Part shown: positions 42,275 through 49,449 of the stretch, piece after piece | Numbering within the stretch: the stretch's first letter is position 1 | How the letters are laid out: the number at the start of each line of letters is the position of its first letter | Assembly (NCBI GenBank): GCA_029959615.1 | Contig: JASCOD010000009.1 | Span: forward strand, 124,001-188,000 | DNA from: Flavobacteriaceae bacterium PS02338 | GTDB lineage: Bacteria; Bacteroidota; Bacteroidia; Sphingobacteriales; Sphingobacteriaceae | DNA length: 64,000 bases | Direction of reading: 5' to 3' | The notes under the pieces: generated by a model | Told to the model about the DNA's origin: nothing | What the model saw: only the letters and a program-made list of their open reading frames with translations | The model's database searches: none | Program-made: the position numbers and the translations under genes

Positions 42275-42895
42275 TTAGGTTCGCTTGTAATAGAAAATCA
42301 ATACATTTAGATAGACCAAGCCTATTAACACTCCTCCCAAAATATCGGTACACCAATGTGCGCCTAGATATATCCTAGAAATTGGGCCAAAGATAAACAT
42401 GAAACAAGCAAAGCAAGTAATCGTATTCCTTAAATAACCAGGGATGTTTTTTAACTGTCGCATCAAAAAAATGATAAAGCCAAAGAAGACTACATAAGAT
42501 AGTGTATGCCCACTAGGGAAACTATTATTTTTGTAGCTTTCTATGATGGTAACGTATTCATCGGTTGGCCTCGGACGGTTAAATAAGCGTTTTAGACTAA
42601 AGGTAATTAATCCAGTAAATGAAATAGCGATCACAAGTATTGCTTCTCGCTTATACTTGAAAATAAAGAACAATGTAGCCGTGATGATCATGCTCACAAA
42701 AGCGATGGATACATTGCCAAAAGCGCTGATCCATACCATTACCTGATCTAGTTTCGGATGATGAAATTGTTGTACAAATTTTGAAATGCTAATATCGAAA
42801 TTGTTGATGGGATGGTTGCCTACAACAATTGCCAATGCAATAAAAGCGATAATAAATACAAGGGAGTAATAAATAGACTTTGATCGTTTGTACAT
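42275..42895 (-). CDS. PAP2-family membrane phosphatase
   Basis: 206 residues, about six membrane spans. All three PAP2 motifs are intact: KRLFNRPRP, FPSGHT and SRIYLGAHWCTD, matching the KX6RP...PSGH...SRX5HX3D signature. Likely a phosphatidate or undecaprenyl/lipid-A-related pyrophosphate phosphatase facing the periplasm; the substrate is not predictable. It converges on the MORN gene with a 3-base gap and has a long gene-free region upstream. Confidence 0.93.
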   Translation of the reverse strand: MYKRSKSIYYSLVFIIAFIALAIVVGNHPINNFDISISKFVQQFHHPKLDQVMVWISAFGNVSIAFVSMIITATLFFIFKYKREAILVIAISFTGLITFSLKRLFNRPRPTDEYVTIIESYKNNSFPSGHTLSYVVFFGFIIFLMRQLKNIPGYLRNTITCFACFMFIFGPISRIYLGAHWCTDILGGVLIGLVYLNVLIFYYKRT

Positions 42896-43105
42896 GAGGA
42901 TTTTTTATAATCACATAGATACATAGATTTTAGTTTTTATAAAAGCTAAGTGTTTAATTAAGGGAAATCGCTTTTAAGAATATCTTCAGTCGTTTAAGAG
43001 CGATTTCGACGGAGAGTGAGATTAGTCTTTGTTAACTAGCTATAATTTCATAGCTTTAGGTACACTTTTCAGTTAAAGATATTCATTATTGATTTGTTGC
43101 CTAAG

Positions 43106-43182
43106 TCCAGCTCAAGTCCACATCTACTCCACGTCAAATCCACCTCTACTCCACCATTGCTACGTTGTTACTCCAGTTTACT
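43106..43182. repeat. Degenerate 11-bp tandem repeat, seven units
   Basis: Units start at 43106, 43117, 43128, 43139, 43150, 43161 and 43172, with consensus close to TCCACNTCNAC. Five of the seven begin TCCA and the sixth unit is the most diverged. The unit sequence differs from the tract at 2103-2179, but the period (11) and total length (77 bp) are the same. Confidence 0.85.
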
Positions 43183-43384
43183 TAGTGGTTGCTGGTACAT
43201 CTATTACCTATCTGTTCCGAAAATTCAATTTTCTTTTATATGGATTTGGTTTTGAAGTTTCTAAAGGGATGAACAGGAGAAGATCTGTGCATTTGTGGCT
43301 AATTAATGTGAGTTCGGGATAAGAAAATAGCTTTATACGGTATAATTACTGATATTAGTGTGAATCATCACTTATTTTCTACTA

Positions 43385-43580
43385 TTTATTGTTTCTGTCG
43401 CTTCGCGGACAAACTTTTTTCCTGTAGCTGAAAAAAGTATGCAAAAAAAGCCACGGCTGCGCCTGATGCTATTAAAGTCAGTTGAAGGGCAAATTACAGC
43501 TATCCGCATCAGCCAAGGCCGATTATAGCAAAACGAAGAGGCTTTGCGTAGGCTTGAAATCGTGCATAAGTAAAATTGCT
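43385..43580. other. GC-richer intergenic block, possible decayed repeat element
   Basis: In AT-rich surroundings this block carries GTCGCTTCGCGGAC, CCACGGCTGCGCCTGATGC and TCCGCATCAGCCAAGGCCG. A 9-base inverted repeat (ACTTTTTTC ... GAAAAAAGT) occurs near 43412-43438, and GCATCAG and CTGATGC are inverted. A 29-codon frame from 43439 looks accidental. It could be a REP/MITE-like element. Confidence 0.4.
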
Positions 43581-43628
43581 TACTCCGAACTCACGTTAAT
43601 TAACAATTAACTCTCTATGAATTTAAGT

Positions 43629-43636
43629 TATCTTTG
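43629..43636 (+). promoter_or_regulatory. -7 promoter box of the HipA-like kinase gene
   Basis: TATCTTTG matches TAnnTTTG and ends 6 bases before ATG 43643. The TTG at 43634, the earliest start of this frame, is part of the box. Confidence 0.7.
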
Positions 43637-43642
43637 CTTAGT

Positions 43643-44446
43643 ATGGCAAATACAAAAGAAAATAGCTTAGAATTAAGAACTGTAAATGTTACGCGTTACG
43701 TAACGCCTTTGAGAGAGGGTGGTTCTATGCCTGCAATTGCAGAGGCAGATGATGGATTTTTATATGTACTCAAATTTAGAGGGGCAGGACAGGGGCACAA
43801 GGCACTCATTTCGGAAATTATTGGTGGTGAAATTGCTCGTGCCTTAGGTTTAAAAATGCCAGAATTGATTTTTGCCAATTTGGACGAAGCTTTTGGAAGA
43901 ACAGAACCCGATGAAGAAATCCAGGATTTGTTAAAAGCGAGTGTAGGGTTGAATTTGGCACTGCATTATCTTTCTGGAGCCATTACTTACGATCCAACCA
44001 TTAATAAAGTGGATGCTAATTTGGCTTCTAAGATTGTATGGATGGATTGTTTGCTGACCAATATGGATCGCACGGCAAGAAACACCAACATGTTGTATTG
44101 GCATAAGGAGCTTTGGCTGATCGATCATGGTGCTTCTCTATATTTCCACCATTCGTGGCAAAATTGGGAAGAACAAGCTAAGCGTCCTTTTGTGCTAGTG
44201 AAAGATCATGTATTGTTGCCACAGGCGAGCGAAATATCAGCAGTTGATGCGGAGTTGAAAGCCATTTTAACGCCAGAGTTTATTGACGAGGTTTTAGCTC
44301 TAATACCAGATGAATGGTTGGACGAACATAGTTTTGAAACTGCCGAAGATCAGCGAAAAGCCTATGCCTATTTTTTAAATACTCGAATTGAAAACTCTTC
44401 AGTTTTTGTTAATGAAGCCGAACATGCAAGACAGACACTTATTTGA
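43643..44446 (+). CDS. HipA-family kinase-like protein (HipA_2 type)
   Basis: 267 residues from ATG 43643 (MANTKENSLE). The kinase core is recognisable: a nucleotide-binding Lys in FLYVLKF (Lys44), catalytic segment DCLLTNMDRTARNTN (Asp135 to Asn149, including the N-x-D-R and N-x-N elements of HipA) and LIDHGAS (Asp161) as the metal-binding DFG equivalent. It lacks the N-terminal HipA domain of the E. coli toxin. The target is unknown. It overlaps the DUF3037 gene downstream by 23 bases, a pairing seen in other bacteria, which hints at a functional couple. Confidence 0.88.
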   Translation: MANTKENSLELRTVNVTRYVTPLREGGSMPAIAEADDGFLYVLKFRGAGQGHKALISEIIGGEIARALGLKMPELIFANLDEAFGRTEPDEEIQDLLKASVGLNLALHYLSGAITYDPTINKVDANLASKIVWMDCLLTNMDRTARNTNMLYWHKELWLIDHGASLYFHHSWQNWEEQAKRPFVLVKDHVLLPQASEISAVDAELKAILTPEFIDEVLALIPDEWLDEHSFETAEDQRKAYAYFLNTRIENSSVFVNEAEHARQTLI

Positions 44447-44807
44447 GTATGCCGTAATTCGGGTAATGCCTAGGGTAGAACGCGAAGAATTCATTAATGT
44501 GGGGGTTATTATGTACTGCGCCAAATTGAAGTATCTGAACGCCGCATTTAAAGTGTTTCCAGAAAGATTGAAGGCTTTAAATTGTGAGCTAGAAAAAGAA
44601 GTTATCGAAGAGAATTTAAATGCCATTGTAAATATTAGTAGGGGAGGAAAAACTGCTGGACCAATTGGGGCTTTAGATTTAGCTAGCAGATTTAGATGGT
44701 TAACCGCAACAAGAAGTACGGTAGTGCAATGTTCTAAAGTGCATCCGGGATTTTGTGTAGATGCAGAAGAAACGTTAGGAAAACTGATGCAAGAATTGGT
44801 TTTATAA
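44424..44807 (+). CDS. DUF3037 family protein
   Basis: 127 residues from ATG 44424 (MQDRHLFEYAVIRVMPRVEREEF). The longer frame from 44388 adds 12 residues read from inside the kinase gene. Features of DUF3037: FINVGVIMYCAKLKYL and a C-terminal STVVQCSKVHPGFCVD. No membrane segment or DNA-binding motif. The coupled translation with a HipA-like kinase suggests it is a partner, substrate or antitoxin-like regulator; that is inference only. Confidence 0.87.
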   Translation: MQDRHLFEYAVIRVMPRVEREEFINVGVIMYCAKLKYLNAAFKVFPERLKALNCELEKEVIEENLNAIVNISRGGKTAGPIGALDLASRFRWLTATRSTVVQCSKVHPGFCVDAEETLGKLMQELVL

Positions 44808-44866
44808 ACGGATAGATTTCCACATCGTTACTTTATCATATTTTTGCTAAAGCATGCTATATAGCT

Positions 44867-44934
44867 GATGCTGAAATAAATTCAGCATGACGAAGCGCCA
44901 TATATGCCGTCACCCTGAATTTATTTCAGGGTCA
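44867..44934. repeat. Paired inverted intergenic repeat
   Basis: Two small palindromes, ATGCTGAA-ATAAA-TTCAGCAT (44868-44888) and CCCTGAA-TTTAT-TTCAGGG (44913-44931), are also inverted copies of each other through CTGAAATAAATTCAG / CTGAATTTATTTCA. The outer words are ATGAC and GTCAC. This double-hairpin shape resembles REPIN/MITE-like elements. Confidence 0.7.
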
Positions 44935-44996
44935 GTTTTGTAAGGTTATTTATATTGCTGAATTAGTTTTCAATGCAAATTTGTTATAATAAGACA

Positions 44997-45025
44997 AATG
45001 CGGCTTCTATCCAGATAGCCGCATT
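44997..45025 (-). terminator. Possible terminator of the metalloprotease/DUF3347 operon
   Basis: Arms AATGCGGCT (44997-45005) and AGCCGCATT (45017-45025) lie 27 bases past the minus-strand stop. The T run on the minus strand is poor, so it may be only a 3'-end hairpin. Confidence 0.45.
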
Positions 45026-45051
45026 ATATTAATCTAAACCTAAATTTATTA

Positions 45052-45573
45052 TTATAAACTTGCTTTTACTTCTCCGCAAGTCAACATGTTTTTTGGAAAA
45101 TAAGGGTTCTTGATTTCCTTACTTCCACTTAACCAAACATCGCCAGTCATAGGACAAACTTGTTGGTATAATGGCATATCGGCTGGTTTTAATTTCGTGG
45201 CAATAGTCAAAAACTTAACTGAAAGCTTCCCAAAAGCTTTACGTTGTTTGTTGATATTTTTCGTAGCTGCAATTTCTGTAGCCAGTTCTACAATCTGTTT
45301 TCTGGTTGTTGTTGATTCATTCATTTGGTCAAGCGTTAACTTTTTAAACTTGAATTTGCTGAATGAATTAACTAGTGCTGTAGCATTATTTACTGCAGAC
45401 ACGCTATCAGAAGTAATAAAGTTATCGCTTAAGGCCAAATAGCTATTGGTAATTTCCTTTTTTTGTATTTCGCGTTGTGCCACCAATTCTGGAGTAACTT
45501 CTTTCTCTGACATAGTTTGCGCCTGTACAAAGCTGCTTAAACCAATTAGTGCCACTGTTAATAACTTTCTCAT
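45052..45573 (-). CDS. Exported DUF3347 protein
   Basis: 173 residues with a signal peptide (MRKLLTVALIGLSSFVQAQ). The C-terminal part VCPMTGDVWLSGSKEIKNPYFPKNMLTCG is the DUF3347 signature, with Cys, Met and His-poor ligand spacing seen in periplasmic proteins near copper or heavy-metal efflux systems. The middle is helical (ALSDNFITSDSVSAVNNATALVNSF). It overlaps the metalloprotease gene by 4 bases and is last in the SusCD locus. A metal-handling role is a guess from the family. Confidence 0.85.
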   Translation of the reverse strand: MRKLLTVALIGLSSFVQAQTMSEKEVTPELVAQREIQKKEITNSYLALSDNFITSDSVSAVNNATALVNSFSKFKFKKLTLDQMNESTTTRKQIVELATEIAATKNINKQRKAFGKLSVKFLTIATKLKPADMPLYQQVCPMTGDVWLSGSKEIKNPYFPKNMLTCGEVKASL

Positions 45574-48011
45574 GCGTCTGTTTTATTAAGTTTTGAAATG
45601 ATTTTGTCGATCTCTAGAATAATGTTTTGATAATGCTCTCTATCAAAGCCAGTGGTGTTTGCCATTAGTTTCTCTACATCAGCTCTAAGTTTCACAATGT
45701 GAGACTTTCCATAAAGTCTAATATCACTACGTTGTACTGTATTTAATGCTCTGCCAGGTTCTTGTTCTTTTGGCAACAGCAATAAACCTAGTTTTTCTAT
45801 ATAGCCTCTTTGTAGACTACGTCTGTAGACGTCTAATCTTTCATCGCCACTAAACTTAATCCATACCGTTTGTTGTAGATCGTTTAAAAATTCGGGTACA
45901 GTATAAGCACCTTCAAATTGTAATGCTTTTTGGCTGATGTTATATAACATACCTGGACTAAGCAAAATATTTAAGATTTGATTTTGCTGGTCAGAAATCT
46001 CATCAGCTGCTTTTAAAGGGATAAGCTGAGCAATTTCTTGTGGATACATCCAAATTGGAGCAACAAACAATTGTCTGCCTACATAGTCGATAACCGACTT
46101 TACTTTCGCTTTTGGTACAGGTTGGTAAACTAAACCTTTTTCATCCACTGTTCTTTTGGTGACATAGTTGTTGCCAACATTTTTTAGCACATGATATAAG
46201 TATCTGCTGTATTGTCTTACTACAGCTTTGTGCATGTCCGAAAGATTATCGTAGGCATCATTTGGTGCGTAGGTCCATTTGATCAAATTAGGCACTACAC
46301 GTTTCAAGTTTTTGATACCATAATCACTAGCTAAGGCCGCATCATCGCCGATGTCTTCAGTTTGACTGCGAGGATCTTCGTCTTTACCTTCGCCACCAAA
46401 CCATAATTTAGGATTGGCAGTTAAGCTATCCGTAGTTAATTTGGCTAAAATGCTTTCTTCCTCAAATTCGTCTTTTGCTTTTGTGAAATAGCCATAACCC
46501 CATTTTATAGCCCATTTATCGTACATGCCAATGCGTGGGTAAATTCCTTTGGGACTGATATTGTCTTCTGGTTGGGCTACGTAGTTGAAACGAGCATAAT
46601 CCATGATGGACACGGTATGACCATTAGCTTCCACCCATTTTTTATCTCTCAATTTTTCTACTGGCGTTGCACTACTTGCGCCCATGTTATGGCGTAAGCC
46701 AATGGTGTGGCCAATTTCATGTGAAGAAACGAAACGGATTAATTGTCCCATTAATTCATCATCTAGGTGCATTTTTCTAGCTCTTGGGTCTAGTGGCCCT
46801 GCTTGAATCATGTACCAGTTTTGTACTAGCTTCATCACATTGTGGAACCAGCCTACATGGCTTTCAATGATTTCTCCACTGCGAGGATCACTGATGCGTG
46901 GACCGTAGGCATTGGGAGTTTCAGAAGCATAATATCTCACTACCGAATAACGAGCGTCTTCCAAGCTCATGGTGGTATCGCTTTCTGGCCATTCTTTACC
47001 TATGATTGCATTTTTAAAACCAGCAGCTTCAAAAGCCTTTTGCCAATCGTTAATACCAGCAATTAGATAAGGCCTCCATTTTTTAGGCGTAGCTGGGTCT
47101 ATGTAATAGATGATTTGTTTTTTTGGTTCTACCAATTGTCCGCTTTGATATTTCTTAATATCAGCGTCTTTAGGCTCCAAGCGGTAACGTTGAATTATGT
47201 ATTTCGTTTGCGCACGTTGTTCATCATCATCAAATAACACGTATTTATTAGCGAAGTAACCTACTCTTTCATCAAAGAAACGCTTACGCATAGGCGTTTT
47301 TGGTAATAGTACGATAGAGGTGTTTAATCTTAAAGTTACACTTCCAGCACTTGCAGTAGCATTGGTGTAAGTTTTGGTCGTTTTTACTTCAACGTTGATA
47401 GGGTAGGTATTGATGGTTTCGATGAAAGATTTGTCATCTGCCAAAGAGCTTAGCTTCTTCTCCGATTTTTCTGAGTTTGCCAAAGAAAACATCGGATTTT
47501 CCTTTTTAAAGGCATCCGTTACTTCAATTACCACATTTCCGTTAGCAGGATTGGTTGTTTTGATGGGGAAGGCTGTAACGATTGGATTTTCGTTGCTACC
47601 GGCCAATGCTTTTGCCAACATGGCGTCTGCTTTGCGAACATCTTGTCTGTATTGTAGTGACCTTAAAAAGACGGTATTGTTAGGTCCCTTCTCGAAATAG
47701 ATGGTTTGCTCGTTGGCTTTCTCACCTCCAAAACTTCCCATGCCTTGAGGAGTAGCTAGATAGCGAGTTACCGTTAGCATGTATCTGTTAAACAGGCTAT
47801 CCGGAATTTCGAAGTAAAACTTAGTGTCTACTTGGCTTACCGTAAATAGACCCGCTTTGCTTTTTGCATTGTTCGTGATAACCTTATTATAGGGTTGTAG
47901 CGCTGATTTTTGTGTACTTGCACTATCGGCCTTTTTTTCGGGTTGTGTTTGCGAATAAGCATACTGCTGCGAGGCAGCTAGTATGCTTATGATTACGAGT
48001 AGTTTCTTCAT
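45570..48011 (-). CDS. Exported zinc-dependent metalloprotease (DUF5117/DUF4953 type metzincin)
   Basis: 813 residues, signal peptide 1-20. N-terminal DUF5118/5117-like regions (KSKAGLFTVSQVDTKFYFEIPDSLF..., QTIYFEKGPNNTVFLRSLQYRQD) lead to the catalytic HEIGHTIGLRHN (about 430-441), an HExxHxxGxxH zinc site, with a SIMDY Met-turn about 30 residues later. This family of large Bacteroidota proteases often accompanies SusC/SusD pairs. It probably cleaves peptides at the cell surface or periplasm for uptake by the receptor encoded upstream. Six bases from the SusD gene. Confidence 0.93.
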   Translation of the reverse strand: MKKLLVIISILAASQQYAYSQTQPEKKADSASTQKSALQPYNKVITNNAKSKAGLFTVSQVDTKFYFEIPDSLFNRYMLTVTRYLATPQGMGSFGGEKANEQTIYFEKGPNNTVFLRSLQYRQDVRKADAMLAKALAGSNENPIVTAFPIKTTNPANGNVVIEVTDAFKKENPMFSLANSEKSEKKLSSLADDKSFIETINTYPINVEVKTTKTYTNATASAGSVTLRLNTSIVLLPKTPMRKRFFDERVGYFANKYVLFDDDEQRAQTKYIIQRYRLEPKDADIKKYQSGQLVEPKKQIIYYIDPATPKKWRPYLIAGINDWQKAFEAAGFKNAIIGKEWPESDTTMSLEDARYSVVRYYASETPNAYGPRISDPRSGEIIESHVGWFHNVMKLVQNWYMIQAGPLDPRARKMHLDDELMGQLIRFVSSHEIGHTIGLRHNMGASSATPVEKLRDKKWVEANGHTVSIMDYARFNYVAQPEDNISPKGIYPRIGMYDKWAIKWGYGYFTKAKDEFEEESILAKLTTDSLTANPKLWFGGEGKDEDPRSQTEDIGDDAALASDYGIKNLKRVVPNLIKWTYAPNDAYDNLSDMHKAVVRQYSRYLYHVLKNVGNNYVTKRTVDEKGLVYQPVPKAKVKSVIDYVGRQLFVAPIWMYPQEIAQLIPLKAADEISDQQNQILNILLSPGMLYNISQKALQFEGAYTVPEFLNDLQQTVWIKFSGDERLDVYRRSLQRGYIEKLGLLLLPKEQEPGRALNTVQRSDIRLYGKSHIVKLRADVEKLMANTTGFDREHYQNIILEIDKIISKLNKTDA

Positions 48012-48017
48012 CTAAAA

Positions 48018-49445
48018 TTAAAATGGAATTCTTTCGTCTGTGTTTAGTGTAAGTGATGGATTTAATCTCAGTACACTTAAAGGAAATGGAATAATATATA
48101 GCCTAGAACCTGGATTCAAGGTGTAGGTTTGTTGAGGCATTGCTTGATTTACGATAGGGAATTTTCTAACAATTGTTTTGGCGTATTCTGGCTCGTTGTT
48201 TAATCTTTTTAGATCGAAAAAACGGTTGAAGCCTAAAATCAGCTCTTTTCTACGTTCATTTATCACCAATTCCATGGTTTCTTTTCTTGTAGCAGGTACG
48301 GCTAAATTTACAGTTCCTCCAGCTAAAATACGTTTTGCCCTTAATTTGTTAAGGATGTCTACCGCTTCAGCTAATTTGTTTTCTCTAGCCAAACATTCAG
48401 CTAACATCAAATGAACTTCTGTGGTTTTCATGCCTACTGTAACGGTAAAAAATCTTGTAAAAGCGACACCATAGTAGGCCGTATTAGAACCTTGATCTAA
48501 ATTAGAAGCATGGGTCGAATTATAAAACAGGTTGAAACGTGCGTCATGAGTACCAAATAACGTTCTGAGTTCTGGGCTAATGATGTAACTTTGAGCAAAG
48601 TTCAATTCATTATTACCAGTCATGTACACGTAGCTCAATACTTCTGGGTTATTGCCCGCGGTTATTGCCTTTGCAGTAGGGCCACCCTCGGCTGCATATT
48701 GTACCATATCAAAAATCTGGTTATTATAGCTCAACGATTTTTCTGCTGCGGCTTTAGCTTCGGCAATTTCGCGTTTATACAAATGTACTTTAGCTTTAAG
48801 TGCGTAAGCAAAAGCCAATGATGGGTGATAAATATCTAAAGGTTTTTCTTGAAGATATGGCAGTGCATCCTCAATATCTTTTTGTATGAAAGCATAAACC
48901 TGCGCTACTGTAGATTTTCTTGGTTGCGCTTCAAGGTCAAACTTATCCATGATACAAATTCCGCCGTCGGTTGCTGCCGTTTGTGAATCATAAGCCTTGG
49001 CGTAGTGATTAACCAATAAGAAATGATCATGAGCTCTGAATATTTTTGCTTCTGCTTTTGCTAGTTGCTTAATTCTTTCTTCGCCTTTACTATCGTCTAC
49101 CAAAGAAATGATGGTATTCCATCTATTGATATAGAGATAAGATTGGGTGTAGAAATTTGAGCTATTTATCATCGATACACGATCAACGGTTTCGTTAAAA
49201 GTGAAGTTCACAATGTTGATATTTGGGGTTTGCCCAATAACCTGAGATTCTCTCATCCATTGATCGTCTGATAAATATTGAAAATTATTAATGGTGTAAC
49301 CTCTGTTAGGCAGAGATACCAATTCATGAAACTGTGCTGCAGTTTCAACAATCATTGACCCTTTAGGGGTAATATCAAGATATTTTTCGCAAGCTGTAAG
49401 GCTTATAGCTGTTACTAATAGTAACAATAAATGTATACGTTTCAT
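48018..49445 (-). CDS. RagB/SusD family outer-membrane lipoprotein
   Basis: 475 residues from ATG 49445 (MKRIHLLLLL); the longer frame to 49538 reads through the end of the SusC gene and lacks a signal sequence. Lipobox SLTAC at about residue 18-19, then EKYLDITPKG, typical of SusD. Alpha-helical TPR-like body and the conserved C-terminal RRKELILGFNRFFDLKRL...YIIPFPLSVLRLNPSL. It binds the substrate at the cell surface and closes the SusC pore. The start is 4 bases after the SusC stop. Confidence 0.94.
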   Translation of the reverse strand: MKRIHLLLLLVTAISLTACEKYLDITPKGSMIVETAAQFHELVSLPNRGYTINNFQYLSDDQWMRESQVIGQTPNINIVNFTFNETVDRVSMINSSNFYTQSYLYINRWNTIISLVDDSKGEERIKQLAKAEAKIFRAHDHFLLVNHYAKAYDSQTAATDGGICIMDKFDLEAQPRKSTVAQVYAFIQKDIEDALPYLQEKPLDIYHPSLAFAYALKAKVHLYKREIAEAKAAAEKSLSYNNQIFDMVQYAAEGGPTAKAITAGNNPEVLSYVYMTGNNELNFAQSYIISPELRTLFGTHDARFNLFYNSTHASNLDQGSNTAYYGVAFTRFFTVTVGMKTTEVHLMLAECLARENKLAEAVDILNKLRAKRILAGGTVNLAVPATRKETMELVINERRKELILGFNRFFDLKRLNNEPEYAKTIVRKFPIVNQAMPQQTYTLNPGSRLYIIPFPLSVLRLNPSLTLNTDERIPF

Positions 49446-49449
49446 GGTT

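Larger units (their letters stand above)
42896..43642. other. Long gene-free region between the PAP2 gene and the HipA-like gene
   Basis: Contains a 13-base inverted repeat (42964-42976 with 42995-43007, GAAATCGCT core, one mismatch), the 11-bp tandem tract at 43106-43182, a GC-richer block at 43385-43580 and the HipA promoter. A 77-codon frame at 43089-43322 starts at TTG and runs across the tandem repeat, so I do not call it a gene. Confidence 0.6.

Noticed and set aside
43089..43322. 77-codon plus-strand frame
   Set aside because: Starts at TTG, has no promoter or ribosome signal, and its first third is the 11-bp tandem repeat, which would shift frame with any unit change. Unlikely to be a gene.
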